A program made the position numbers and the translations under genes. Shown one piece after another: positions 11,274 through 22,123 of a stretch of 64,000 nucleotides of DNA; the first letter of the stretch is position 1; each line of letters starts with the position of its first letter. Source of the stretch: Gigantopelta aegis (Eukaryota; Mollusca; Gastropoda; Neomphalida; Peltospiridae); contig NC_054706.1 of the NCBI RefSeq assembly GCF_016097555.1, forward strand, positions 47,512,660 through 47,576,659. Reading direction: 5' to 3'. A model generated the notes under the pieces. The model did no database searches. It was not told the origin of the DNA and saw only the letters and a program-made list of their open reading frames with translations.

Positions 11274-11660
11274 GTAACCTTGAATCTAGAGAAACAATTG
11301 AATAAATTATCACTTAACTCTCTCAGTAAAGAATCAAGTATCACTTTTTACATATACATTTACATCTTGGACCACTTCCAGAGCAGTCAAAGATAGGCTA
11401 GGGCATGTTACACTACAAAAACACTTTTCTTTATTGAAGTTAGGGGCAAAATGCTAAACATTTATAGCTCGGGCCAACCTTGTGTCTTGCTGCAACTAAC
11501 TCAACTGATTAAAAAAACACCTAAAAATATCAACATTCACTTTTATTTTATACCTTTCTTGCCCACTTCCTATTTTTGATATAAAAAGGTAAACAAAAAA
11601 TGGTAAGAGACTCCTAAAACCAACACACTTGCATTTACTAGCAATACTTGGTCATAACAT
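11274..11660. other. Non-coding DNA
   Basis: No gene or repeat recognised. Confidence 0.4.
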
Positions 11661-11987
11661 CAGTGTTCAAGATTAACGGTATCCTGATATCCCAGGGATA
11701 GCCGAATTTAATTTTGGATACCAGACTTCAATAGCCCAGTATCCCACCGAGATACCATATATAATGTGTGGGTGGGTTTTTTTTCAATCCTGCTGGGTTT
11801 TTTTTTGCTGAAACAATGAAAGTCATCATTTACTGATGAAGTTAAGTAACAATGTCATCCAAGTCTGTTATTTATGAATTTCATTCAAGTGGGATACTAA
11901 ATTCTCAGGTAGGATACCAGATTTTGAAATGTTAATATCAAACTGGGATACTGCACAAATTTATTAAATCTCGAAAACTGAACATTG
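11661..11987. mobile_element. MITE, CAGTGTTC ends
   Basis: Left CAGTGTTCAAGATTAA, right inverted CAATGTTCAGTTTTCGAG. GGATACCAGA/GGGATACT words recur in both halves. No ORF. Confidence 0.55.
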
Positions 11988-12000
11988 GTAATGTTGATAA

Positions 12001-12350
12001 TGTAGGGCCTCCAAGAGTCCAAAATATTGGACTCGAGTATTTGAGGGTCAAACTCGACCCGGACCCGAGTACCCACAACTAGATAATAATGAGACTAAGG
12101 AATAAAGTAAAATAGCATTATGTATCTTAATTCCAGCACTGAACATGGATGCCAAATCATGCCATTGTATTGCATTCCACACATTCAACTTTTGTTTTCC
12201 ATCCATGTCTCATGGCCCTATAATGTAACCGGTGGTAAGCATATGTCAAAATGACATTAAAAATATAATTAAATGAGATCGCTCTTCTTTGCATGGATAC
12301 TCGAGTCTTGCTACACTCAGCCCATGCCCAATTACTCGAGTACTCATGGA
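12001..12350. mobile_element. Probable decayed palindromic element
   Basis: GACTCGAGTATTTGAGGGTC with CGACCCGGACCCGAGTACCC at the left and ACTCGAGTACTCATGG at the right suggest a MITE with CTCGAGTA ends. Boundaries are unclear. Confidence 0.35.
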
Positions 12351-12505
12351 GACTTTATCTACAGGTACTGAGGAAGCCATTTATTGTAAATGTATGCAGA
12401 AAACAGGGCACCATTACACATTTTCTGTGAAAGTTTCTTACCTACCCGCCAAACTCATCCCAACAAATTGCCAACCCATAATTCATTCATATATTTTTAC
12501 AATTG

Positions 12506-12655
12506 TTTGACATCCAACAGCCAATGTATTTTTGTGCCGAGGTGTCATTAAACATTCATTCCATGACCCCATCCCACAGACAGGATAACACATACCACTG
12601 CTTTTGATATACCAATCATGGTGCACTGGCTACAAGGAGAAATAGCCCAACCTAA
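12506..12655. mobile_element. Two abutting SINE fragments
   Basis: A plus-strand tail C (CAACAGCCAATGTATTTTTG, GGTGTCATTAAACATTCATT) abuts a minus-strand SINE body (CATCCCACAGACAGGATAAC, GTGCACTGGCTACAAGGAGA). Confidence 0.65.
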
Positions 12656-12929
12656 ATATGTGTGGATGTCTCACACACTGTAGAATGTGATAAAGAAAAC
12701 TTAGTGACAATTAGGGTAAAAAAAAAGAATACAAACTAGAATCATTACTGCTTACTATCTGTCTAAAGATCTTGGATTGTTTCCAGAAACCAAACAGTTG
12801 TCTGTAATATGTAACACAACATGTACATTTGTACATGTAGCTTTCAGAGCAAAGTGGTAGTTCAGTGCAGCGAAAGGAATGTCCCTATATCAGAGTATAT
12901 ATGTTCAGTGAAATATATGTAAAAACAAA

Positions 12930-13228
12930 GTTTAAAGTTTGTTTTAAAGGCACCAATAGATCACATTGATTTATTAATCATCGGCTATTTGGTAATTTTG
13001 ACACAGTCTTAGAGAGAAAACCCACTATATTTTTTCATTATTGCAAGAGATCTTTTATATATAAAATTCAACAGGCAGGATACCACATACCACTGCCTTT
13101 GATATACCAGTCATGGTGCATTGGCTAGAACAAGAAATAGCCCAATGGGCCCACCGACGGTGATCGATCCTAAACCGACCGCACATCAAGCGAGTGCTTT
13201 ACCACTGGGTTACGCCCCCACCCCCCCT
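12930..13228 (-). mobile_element. SINE, head H1 with tail B
   Basis: Left half of the tandem duplication. Tail, body and H1 head (GCGAGTGCTTTACCACTGGG in reverse) are recognisable. Confidence 0.82.
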
Positions 13229-13311
13229 TGAAGCTTTGAGAGCAAAATGGTAATTCAATGCAGTAAAAGGAATATTCCTGTACCTATGTTCAGTGAAATA
13301 TATGTAAAACA

Positions 13312-13560
13312 AAGTTAAAGTTTGTTTTAACAGCACCACTAGATCACACTGATTTATTAATCATCTGCTATCAGATGTCAAACAGTTGGTAATTCTGACA
13401 CGTGGTCCAAGAAGCAACCCACTATATTTTTCCATTAGCAGGCAGGGTAATTATGCACTTTCCCTCAGACAGGATAGCACACACATAGCCTTTGATATAC
13501 ACCAGTTTTGGGGCATTGGTTAGAATGGGAAAATCCCAATCAGAGAATGGGTTCACTGGG
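13312..13560 (-). mobile_element. SINE, tail B, head replaced or truncated
   Basis: Right half of the tandem duplication. The head end reads CAATCAGAGAATGGGTTCAC, as in the copy at 24087, rather than the H1 head of its sister copy. Confidence 0.7.
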
Positions 13561-13587
13561 GTACATGTACAATGCACATGCTCAGAA

Positions 13588-13917
13588 AGAAAGGAAATAG
13601 TTTTATTTAACGACGCATCAAAACTTTTTATTTACAGTTATATAGCGTCAGACATATGGTTAAGGACCACACAGATTTTGAGAGGGAACCCGCTGTTACC
13701 ACTACATGGGCTACTCTTTCCGATTAGCAGCAAGGGATCTTTTATTTGCGCTTCCCACAAGCAGGATAGCACAAACCATGGCTTTTGTTGAACCATTTAT
13801 GGATCACTGGTCGGTGTAAGTGGTTTACACCTACTCACTGAGCCTTGTGGAGCACTCACTCAGGGTTTGGAGTCGGTATCTGGATTAAAAATCCCATGCC
13901 TCAACTGGGATCTGAAC
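13588..13917 (-). mobile_element. SINE, H3-type body with tail A, 5'-truncated
   Basis: Flanked by the exact 14-bp target duplication GCACATGCTCAGAA (13574-13587, 13918-13931). The head stops after the H3-specific AATCCCATGCCTCAACTGGG, so this is a 5'-truncated insertion, the pattern expected of LINE-driven retrotransposition. Confidence 0.9.
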
Positions 13918-13931
13918 GCACATGCTCAGAA

Positions 13932-14465
13932 GAAAGAAAACTGTTGTTTAAAAATTAAATGTATACTTTTGTTTTATTATTAAAATCTACATAAAATATA
14001 AAGATTATTATGTGAAAACTACATGCACAAATGAAATCAGATTAAAATGATCTAACTAAACATGTACAGTGAATAATGAAAAATTGAAATAACAATAGCT
14101 TACAAGTAAGCTTCTTTTTGTTACACAGAAATTATTCTTGTTAATTTCATAGCAAAAACATTTTTAAAATGTAACACATTGTGTGGTCAATCAAATAGTA
14201 TTTGTTATGCATGGCTTGAGATATATATGAAACCCATTAATACCATATATGGTACACCTTTCAATTGGCAACAAGCTGTCTTTTTGCTGCATGCACTTTT
14301 TAAGACAGGATTCCAATTATAAATGTATGGCTGCATTCAATGCAAAATAAAATAAAAATAGAACTGGTTCTCCATATAATTTATGTATAACTGTAAATTA
14401 ACAAACATTGATTAATTGATTATTAATAGGGGTGGGTTGTTGTTGTTTTTGGGTGGGGCTTTTCT
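13932..14465. other. AT-rich non-coding DNA
   Basis: No gene or clear repeat, apart from a faint SINE-like trace around 14270-14310. Confidence 0.4.
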
Positions 14466-14470
14466 TCTCG

Positions 14471-14688
14471 CAATGTTCATCAATTCATTATGTTCATCAA
14501 TCCATTATGTTCATCAATTTATTATGTTTTTCAATCCATTATGTTTCATTCATGGTATGTTCATCACGGCATTATTGAATCAATTCACTATGTTCATCAA
14601 TCCATTATGTTCATCAATTCATTATGTTTATCAATCCATTATGTTCATCCATTCATTATGTTCATCAATTCATTATGTTCATCAAAAT
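14471..14688. repeat. 17-bp minisatellite (TTCATCAATTCATTATG)
   Basis: About 12 units with drift (AATTTATTATG, CATTCATGG variants). Overlapping frames rich in Phe/Ile/Asn/Ser/Tyr are by-products. Confidence 0.92.
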
Positions 14689-14799
14689 AAAAGGGACAGG
14701 TTGACTGATGATTTTTATTTCCAATTTAGTTTCATACATGGTGTGTGTCTAGGACGGCATGCTTGAACCATATATGACTATTATATATTGCCTATTATT

Positions 14800-15040
14800 T
14801 CATTTCATTTCAACTTATTTTCGTGCTTATATCCAATTACGGTTCAAGCACGCTGTCCTTGGCACACATCTCAGCTATCTGGGCTGTCTGTCCAGGACAG
14901 TGGGTTAGTTGTTTACTTGGTTAGTGCTTAGTGAAAGAGAAGAGGGTGTAGTGGTCTTACATCTACCGATTGAGTCATTAAAACTCACTCTGGGTGGGAA
15001 CCGGTACCGGGCTGCAAACCCTGTACCTACCAGCCTTATG
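14800..15040 (+). mobile_element. Second SINE-like repeat family, copy 1
   Basis: Contains ATCCAATTACGGTTCAAGCA, CTGTCCAGGACAGTGGGTTA, CTACCGATTGAGTCATTAAA and GGGCTGCAAACCCTGTACCT. The same sequence occurs at 56845-57010 and, inverted, at 16388-16530. It leads directly into the 117-bp array. Confidence 0.7.
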
Positions 15041-15857
15041 TCCAATGGATGGTTTGCCCATTATAAATGTAGTTGAAACATACTGTCCACCACACACCTC
15101 AGCAATGTAGAAGTCTGCCCAAGGCAGAGGTCACATGATCATGTTTTGTTGTTTATGTCCAATGGATGGTTTGCCCATTATAAATGTAGTTGAAACACTG
15201 TCCACCACACACCTCAGCAATGTAGAAGTCTGTCCAAGGCAGAGGTCACATGATCATGTTTTGTTGTTTATGTCCAATGGATGGTTTGCCCATTATAAAT
15301 GTAGTTGAAACATACCGTCCACCACACACCTCAGCAATGTAGAAGTCTGTCCAAGGCAGAGGTCACATGATCATGTTTTGTTGTTTATGTCCAATGGATG
15401 GTTTGCCCATTATAAATGTAGTTGAAACATACCATCTACCACACACCTCAGCAATGTAGAAGTCTGTCCAAGGCAGAGGTCACATGATCATGTTTTGTTG
15501 TTTATGTCCAATGGATGGTTTGCCCATTATAAATGTAGTTGAAACATACCATCTACCACACACCTCAGCAATGTAGAAGTCTGTCCAAGGCAGAGGTCAC
15601 ATGATCATGTTTTGTTGTTTATGTCCAATGGATGGTTTGCCCATTATAAATGTAGTTGAAACATACCATCTACCACACACCTCAGCAATGTAGAAGTCTG
15701 TCCAAGGCAGAGGTCACATGATCATGTTTTGTTGTTTATGTCCAATGGATGGTTTGCCCATTATAAATGTAGTTGAAACACACTGTCCACCACACACCTC
15801 AGCAATGTAGAAGTCTGTCCAAGGCAGAGGTCACATGATCATGTTTTGTTGTTTACT
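15041..15857. repeat. 117-bp tandem array, 7 copies
   Basis: Units start at 15041, 15158, 15273, 15390, 15507, 15624 and 15741, each beginning TCCAATGGATGGTTTGCCCA. Copies are nearly identical, with 2-bp indels and a few substitutions, indicating recent expansion. The unit appears to extend the end of the SINE-like repeat just upstream. Confidence 0.95.
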
Positions 15858-15984
15858 TGAGATATTATTGATAGAGCGACTTACAAGTACATACATGTAC
15901 ACATGTACACCTCCCCAGTGAAATCATTCAGCCAGTTCAGAGTACTGCGAAACTCTGAAAATGATAAATATCAGGACTAAGCCA

Positions 15985-16560
15985 ATCTATAATTACCAGT
16001 CTCAGCGGAGTAGTGGTTAAGCCACCCCAGTACTGGCTTCCACCCAGAAAGAAGTTTGTTTTGTTTAACGACACCACTAGAGCACATTGATTAATTAATC
16101 ATTGCGGCTATTGGATGTCAAACATTTGGTAATTCTGACTCGTAGTCATCAGAGGAAACCCGCTACATTTTTTCTAATGCAGCAAGGGATTGTTTATAAG
16201 CATTTTCCCACAGACAGGAAAGCACATACCACAGCCTTTGTCCAGCTGTAGTGCACTGGTTGGAACGAGAAAAACCCAATCAGCTGAATGGATCAACCAA
16301 GGTGTTTCAATCCTATGATGCAAGCACCTCAAACGAGCACTCAACCAACTGAGCTAAATCCCTTCCCCCACCCCGGCTTCCACCCAGAGCGAATTTAATG
16401 ATTTAATGGTTAGGTATACATGTAAGGCCACTACACCAACTTCTCTCACCAAAGACAGACTTGAAAACTGAGATGTGTGCCCAGGACAGTGTTCTTGAAC
16501 TTTAATAAGCACGAAAATAAGTATAAGTAAAAATGAATCTACATTTATATGTCTATTAAA
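15985..16560 (-). mobile_element. Second SINE-like family, copy 2, split by a SINE
   Basis: Reverse copy: CTCAGCGGAGTAGTGGTTAA and the part from 16388 (AGGCCACTACACCAACTTCT, CCCAGGACAGTGTTCTTGAA). The SINE at 16048-16374 sits inside. Confidence 0.65.
16048..16374 (-). mobile_element. SINE, head H2 with tail B, nested
   Basis: Flanked by the exact 13-bp duplication GGCTTCCACCCAG (16035-16047, 16375-16387). Full-length H2 head in reverse (GAGCACTCAACCAACTGAGC). Inserted in another SINE-like repeat. Confidence 0.9.
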
Positions 16561-16569
16561 ATGATCCAT

Positions 16570-17056
16570 CCATTGGCCAACCATTCAACCAGCAACACAG
16601 AAGCTAAAAAGAAACAAACAGCACACTTCCAGGAAGTTTATGGTCTAGCTGCTCACAACCCATGCCAGTCTGTGATAACAAAAAAGGCTTTCTCTGACCT
16701 TTAGTATGGGGTGTGTGATAAAAAAAATACTGAAGGCAGTAACCTGGAGAATGCAGACAGCTCAAGATGTGAAGACTGACAGCATAACTGTGACCTACAT
16801 TCACACATTGTCAAGTGATAATCAATGATTTTTATTATTTCTTCCGCAATCCAGAGAATTTAGACAGTGAAAGATATAATGGCTAAATTTAAGTACGTGT
16901 AGATGTTTGTACGTATTTCAAAGAAAGAAACTCTAGTATATATATATGGATTATTTCTGAGTGTTGTGAAAAACAGTGAACCTATGCACTTAGGGACCAT
17001 TCACATTTATCATTGCATTCACATGTGTACAAAATGTACTATTTTAAAGGTTATTT

Positions 17057-17060
<4 letters not shown>
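16570..17060. other. Non-coding DNA
   Basis: No gene or repeat recognised. Confidence 0.4.

Positions 17061-17061
<1 letters not shown>

Positions 17062-17117
<56 letters not shown>
17062..17117. repeat. (TA)n microsatellite
   Basis: About 27 TA units. A second tract at 17234-17265 borders Tc1 element 1. Confidence 0.95.
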
Positions 17118-17118
<1 letters not shown>

Positions 17119-17230
17119 TTAAAAGTGTATGTTTATCTCTACATGACAGGCTTGTTTCGTGAGAGAGTTGAATTGCTCTCACTCATCAGATGTAGATTTA
17201 TAAAATAGCGTCTTTGAACTCGAAAACGAC

Positions 17231-17265
<35 letters not shown>

Positions 17266-17266
<1 letters not shown>

Positions 17267-18746
17267 TCTTCAAAAGAAGAAACGCAAAACCACATTGTCG
17301 TAACATTTGGAGAATTGATTTAATTATTGAATGGTGAGTCCGATAATTACCAAATGTTGCACGATTGTTCACAATTCACTCTAGTCCATTGTGAGTAAGT
17401 GATAGGACACACCACCAAGGTCAAGGTCATCTGGAGTCAATACTGGGTGTGGCCTCCGCGTGTGTTGACAACTGCCTGGCCCCGCCTGCCCATTGAAGCA
17501 ACCAGAGTACGGATGACGTCCCGGGGGATGGTGGCCCACTCGGCCTGCAAGGCTGCTGCCAGCTCGGGCAGGGTCTGGGGCTGTGGAGGCGTCGGTCCAA
17601 CTCGTCCCATAGATGCTCAATTGGGTTCAAATCCGGTGATATCGATGGCCAAGGAAGGACATTAATGTTGTTGTTCTGTAGGAAAGCCGTTGTGAGACGT
17701 GCTGTGTGAGGCCTGGCGTTGTCATGTTGGAACACTGCATTGGCGTTGGCCATAACTGGAACGATGTGTGGCCGGAGGATCTGGTCAATGTAGCCCTGTG
17801 CATTCAGGTTGCCCTGCACGTGGACCAGGTCAGTTCTGCCAGTGTGTGAGATGGCTGCCCACACCATGACACTACCCCCGCCGAATCTGTCCACTTCCTG
17901 CACGCAGTTTGCCGCATAACGTTCACCACGACGCCTATACACGCGACATCTTCCATCATGACGTCGGAGCAGAAATCGGGACTCGTCACTGAACCACACC
18001 TGTCTCCATCGCAGTTGAGGCCATTGTCGATGAATCTGACACCACTGCAGTCGGAGTCGACGGTGCTGTGGTGTTAAGATGACACCTCGAACTGGACGTC
18101 TGGCACGAATTCCTACCTCACGTAGGCGGTTCCGTACGGTCTGGTCGGATATCCTGCGCAAACCTGGTATTGCTGCGGCTGTGGAGGTGGCAGTAGTCAA
18201 TCGTTCCCGAAGGTGGCGTACCCGGATATAGCGGTCCTGCCCGGGGGTAGTGACCTGTGGTCGACTGGATCTAGGCAGGTCACGTGTTGATCCATGTTGC
18301 TGGTAACGGTCCCACAGTCTGGAGATGGTGCTTGGGGACACATGGAATGCCCTGGCAACGGCCGTTCTGGATTCGCCTGCGTCTAGTCGGCCGATGGCAT
18401 TGTTTCTCTGCAGTTCACTGAGACGTGGCATGTCCTGGATTGTCAACTGTCAGCCAGATACAGAGGCCAGGCAAGCGAACACCCTGCACTTTTATACTGT
18501 CGGTGTTCATGTTGCACGTGCAGACAACGCACGTGCAGTGGTGACATGGTTTGCACGTGGCTGCGTTTTTGCGAATATTCACATTTTGGAACTTTATTGT
18601 ACAGTAGCTGCGTTTTATCGAATGTAACCGTGGGAATGTGTTTGGGACATGCAATGACCTTATATTCACAAAGCATGAACCGGTAGGAAACATAAAATCG
18701 GAGTTATAACCCATTTGTACCCTTTAGCGTTTCTTTTTTTGAAGAG
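17266..18746 (-). mobile_element. Tc1/mariner element 1 (1481 bp), TA target site
   Basis: The ends are inverted: CTCTTCAAAAGAAGAAACGC at the left and the same with one substitution at the right, each bordered by TA (17264-17265, 18747-18748). It sits inside a long TA microsatellite. It carries a nearly complete transposase on the minus strand. GC content is much higher than the flanks, which marks it as an invader. Confidence 0.93.
17437..18446 (-). pseudogene. Tc1-family transposase, one frameshift (element 1)
   Basis: Cut-and-paste DNA transposase of the Tc1 DD34E group. The ORF from 18446 (or the Met at 18431) shows an N-terminal helix-turn-helix (about residues 10-50, RTAVARAFHVSPSTISRLW), a second HTH (about 97-125, ISDQTVRNRLREVGIRARRP) and the DDE core: D154 in WFSDESRFLL, GGGS at 189-192, D242 in HDNARPH, E277 in PDLNPIEHLWDEL, with exactly 34 residues between D242 and E277. 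Just after DELDRRL (about 17575-17590) the frame slips. The correct C-terminus (ALQAEWATIP, then RGGHTQY) continues in another frame to a TGA at 17437-17439. With this single visible lesion the copy is young but probably inactive. Confidence 0.9.
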
Positions 18747-18753
18747 TATATAT

Positions 18754-18800
18754 ATACACTGATGTCCAAAAGAAACCATACCAATACTCTGAAAGACTAC
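18754..18800 (+). mobile_element. Possible solo Tc1-like terminus
   Basis: Directly after the TA tract beyond element 1, CACTGATGTCCAAAAGAAACC resembles a Tc1-type end (CAAAAGAAAC core) but has no partner end nearby. It may be a relic of another element. Confidence 0.3.
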
Positions 18801-18878
18801 TAAAGAAAACACAAAATATGTTATATACATGTACATATATATACTAAATACTAAATTCTTCTTGTTTTATAAGCAGGA

Positions 18879-19178
18879 TGTAGCCCAGTGATAAAGCACT
18901 CGCTCGATTCCTGTTGGTAGGCCCACTGGGCTATTTCTCATTCCAGCCAGTGCACCACAACTATATATTAAAGACAGTGGTATGTGCTATCCTGTCTGCG
19001 GGATGGTGCATATAAAAGATCCCTTGCTACTAATCGAAAAGAGTAGCCATGAAGTGGCGATAGCAGGTTTCCTCTCTCAACATCTGTGTGGTCCTTAACC
19101 ATATGTCTGATGCCATATAACCGTAAATAAAATGTGTTGAGTGTGTCATTAAATAAAACATTTCTTTCTTTCTACTTG
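18879..19178 (+). mobile_element. SINE, head H1 with tail A
   Basis: The head GATGTAGCCCAGTGATAAAG lacks part of the middle of H1, including the box B region. Body GTGCATATAAAAGATCCCTT, tail GTGTCATTAAATAAAACATT and TTTC-rich end. Confidence 0.85.
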
Positions 19179-19289
19179 TTTTACATACACACACACACAT
19201 ATATATATAAGCAGACATAGCCAACTGACTATATGGTATATAATCTGGAAACAAGCAAACAACAAAAATATAATTAAGCTACATATATA

Positions 19290-20895
19290 CACCTCGTCAT
19301 AAATATCGCACCACCCAATTTTGTTCACTAAGTAAAACTGGATCTTCAGCCTCATAAAAATGGTGCTTAGAAAAGCACATTAAACTGTTTATATGGCCTC
19401 ATGTGAGCGTTCAGTCAGAAAATTTACAACACAAGACCGAATTTGAGCACTAAATGAGGGTTTAATTGCAGCAAAGTAAAGTTCACTAAAATCACCGTAA
19501 AATACGGTGAAATAAGTATGGCTGCCGGGGTCGTTACAACAGACACACAACACAGTTCACATTTCATTAATGTCAAACACACTAGTAAGGTCCACAATGA
19601 CTGGCTAACTCAGTATCTGGTGTAACCGCCTCGCACTTGGATAACATGTTCTACACGCCTTCTCATGCTTGTCACCAGACGTCTGATGCTCTGTTGAGGG
19701 ATCTGCTGCCACTCATCATGCAATGCATGGGTCAATTCCTGAAGGTTCTAAAATGTAACACAAATGCTCAATAGGATTTAGGTCTGGACTTCTGGCAGGC
19801 CATGGTAGTGTCTCAATGGCGTTGTGTTGGAGATGCTGAACAAGAGCTCGAGCACGATGTGGTCTGGCATTATCGTCCATGAAGACTGGACGTGTGGTGA
19901 GAGCATGGTTATCGAAATGAGGCACAACAGCACCGTCCAGGATCAAGTTCTGGTATATCTGTCCATTCAGTGTTCCGGGAACTGTGATGAGGTCAAGTTT
20001 ACAATCATAGGAACAACACCCCCACACCATGACGGATCCACCCCCAAATGGAACCTCAGCTTGAATGTTCCTCTGATCATATGCTGTGCCTCTCTGCCTC
20101 CAAACTCGTGCCCTCCCGTCTGTATGATGCAGCAAAAATCTGCTTTCATCGGACCAGTGGATCCTTCTCCATGTCCTCAGGTTCCAGCGATTACGTGCTT
20201 GGCACCAGGCTAAACGGGCATGGCGGTGCTGATTTGTGAGGAGTGGACGTCTGATTGGTCGTCTTGCTCTCAATCCTGCAGAATTTAGGCGTCGTCTGAT
20301 GGTGCTGATGGACACTCTGTTGTATGGATGCCATCCATGTCGCAGCTGTGTACAAGTAGACTTTGGGCTTCGTCTGGCTTGGCGTACGAGAGCACGGTCT
20401 TCCCTGTCATTGGTTTTTCTGGGACGTCCAGACCTCGGTGCATCCTTCACTTCACCGGAAGCAGTATGTTTACGTATTAGCCTGCTGATGACAGTGTGAT
20501 TAATGTTCAATTGTGTTCCAATAGCACGACATCACATACCAGTCTGGTGCATACCAATAATTCGCCATCTTTGGTTCAGAGGCACTGGACGCTTGGGCAT
20601 TTCACTGGTTGGTCAAAATAAAGCTTAATTTATGCCTAAAATCAAATTTTAGCTGTGTCTGCCAACATAACATACACCAAAAGAGGCTATGTGCATACTG
20701 CATTGTTAGCAAACCGACCCCCGGATCAATCATGCTCGACTGAGCATGCACGTGCAGCTCGGAACAGGGTGTGTTTGTGATATTATGTTCACAGATGTTG
20801 TAGTATATTAAATATATACTTGTAGTTTAAAAAACCGAAACTTATATTTTCTAATTTTACTTTAAAATGTGTGGTGCGATATTTATGACGAGGTG
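19290..20895 (-). mobile_element. Tc1/mariner element 2 (1606 bp), TA target site
   Basis: Perfect inverted ends of about 25 bp beginning CACCTCGTCATAAATATCGC occur at 19290 and, inverted, at 20895, flanked by TA (19288-19289, 20896-20897). A degenerate transposase lies between them on the minus strand. The termini are unrelated to those of elements 1 and 3, so it is a separate Tc1 lineage. Confidence 0.93.
19610..20600 (-). pseudogene. Tc1-family transposase, stop and deletion (element 2)
   Basis: The reading begins MPKRPVPLNQRWRIIGMHQT at the ATG at 20600, meets a TGA at 20534-20532 (codon 23), and stays open after it to 19716. After the stop it shows the second HTH (VSISTIRRRLNSAGLRARRP), then WSDESRFLL, GGGSVMVWG, MDDNARPHRA and SPDLNPIEHL. 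The second Asp and the Glu are separated by 34 residues (DD34E). Just past IEHL (about 19750) a short deletion shifts frame. The expected C-terminus (LTHALHDEWQQIPQQ, then RGGYTRY) is readable in another frame to a TGA at 19610-19612. It cannot encode a functional transposase. Confidence 0.9.
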
Positions 20896-20897
20896 TA

Positions 20898-21225
20898 TAT
20901 ATAAATCATTGGCCCCTCACACGAACCATATTTTAAAAGCTTTAATGGTACATGTTTGTTAAATTATTCCACCCAACAACAAAGGTTGCTCTGTGCAGTC
21001 TAAATAAAAGGACAGTATAGAACCGTAAACAGAAGGATGTACTTGTATGTTTACAAATGAGGAGCCACTTCAAGTTCAGCAAAAGACTTTCTGTGAAGGA
21101 TGTAAATGAGATAGAAAGAGTAAATAACAGTTCTGTTGTGTTCTGATACAGTCTTCACCCGAGTGGTTTCAATGAGTAAGGTGTTCTGCCCACCTAACTT
21201 CAGATACACACTGCTCTTTGAAGGA
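20898..21225. other. Non-coding DNA
   Basis: Nothing recognised. Confidence 0.4.
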
Positions 21226-21227
21226 GA

Positions 21228-21915
21228 AGAAAGGAATGAATGTTTTATTTAACAGCACTCTCAACACATTGTTATCCACAACTGTATCATTATATGGCAT
21301 CAGACACTGATGAGAGTGAAAACCTGCTGTCGCCATTCCATGAACTGCTCTTTACAATTAGATGCAATGGATCTTTTACATGTGTATATTATATAGTGAT
21401 TTCACTAGAAATTTGGCAAGGCATGGTAGACCAAACACTTTTGGGGCATTTTCACCATTTTCGGGGCACTTGTTTTTTATTAAAAATACACAAAAATTAA
21501 CTGAAATAAATTTAATGTAATTTATGTGCTTGCTTTAATAAATGAATGGCGAAAGATATAAAAGGCATATTTGATTAATTAATAATACCTTTTTGGGTGT
21601 TTTATAAAGGCATTTTTAGAATTAATTAGTCAAAAAGGCTTGTTTAATCTCAGGGCAGCATGGTGCTGATTAAGGCAAGATGGTGCTAGACTACTGAGGC
21701 ATGGTGCTACACCATGCTAAAATAAGTTAGGAAAAGCACTAATATATATATGCACCATCCCACAGACAGGATAGCCAGGATAGAACATACCACAGCCTTT
21801 GTAATACCAGTTGTGGAGCATTGGCTGGAATGAATAATATCCCAATGGACCCATCAACGTGGATCAACCCTAGATCAATCACAAATCATGTGAGCACTTT
21901 ATCTAACAAATGTCC
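21228..21915 (-). mobile_element. SINE, tail A with decayed H1-like head, split by a MITE
   Basis: Left part 21228-21390 (GAATGTTTTATTTAACAGCA to TTTTACATGTGTATAT) and right part 21746-21915 (GCACCATCCCACAGACAGGA to the decayed head) are consecutive pieces of one SINE. Confidence 0.75.
21394..21741. mobile_element. MITE inside a SINE
   Basis: Ends TAGTGATTTCACTAG and, inverted, TAGTGCTTTTCCTAAC, with ATAT-rich borders. GGCATGGTAG and GGCATGGTGC words near each end. No ORF. Confidence 0.6.
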
Positions 21916-21924
21916 CATGACTGG

Positions 21925-22090
21925 TACTTCAAAGATCATGGTATGTACTGTCCTAAGAGAAATTGCATATAAAACATATCCCTAGTGTCTTTTAACCAGG
22001 AATAGCCTATATCGTGGCAACAGGTTTCCTTTCTTTTTCTCTTGACAAAGATTAAATAACCATATATGTTAAGACACCAAAATAGCAATC
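21925..22090 (+). mobile_element. Decayed SINE body
   Basis: GATCATGGTATGTACTGTCC, CATATAAAACATATCCC and AACAGGTTTCCT follow the SINE body order in the plus direction. Head and tail are not recognisable. Confidence 0.5.
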
Positions 22091-22123
22091 ATTTTAAATG
22101 AGGCGTAATTAAAAAAACATTTT

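Larger units (their letters stand above)
12838..13560. repeat. Tandem duplication of about 0.39 kb, each half holding a SINE
   Basis: 12838-13228 and 13229-13560 share not only the minus-strand SINE but also about 90 bp of its flank (GCAAAGTGGTAGTTCAGTGC against GCAAAATGGTAATTCAATGC; GTTCAGTGAAATATATGTAA in both). This indicates duplication of the segment after SINE insertion. Confidence 0.75.

Noticed and set aside
14416-14766. 116-codon ORF rich in FINPLCSSIHYV
   Set aside because: Product of the 17-bp minisatellite; the overlapping second frame is equally open.
15041-15857. CRISPR-like array
   Set aside because: Units are contiguous 117-bp direct repeats without unique spacers, in a eukaryotic genome.
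17399-17665. Plus-strand ORFs opposite Tc1 transposases (also 19824, 31215, 31469)
   Set aside because: Shadows of the GC-rich transposase sequence on the minus strand, whose motifs are unmistakable.
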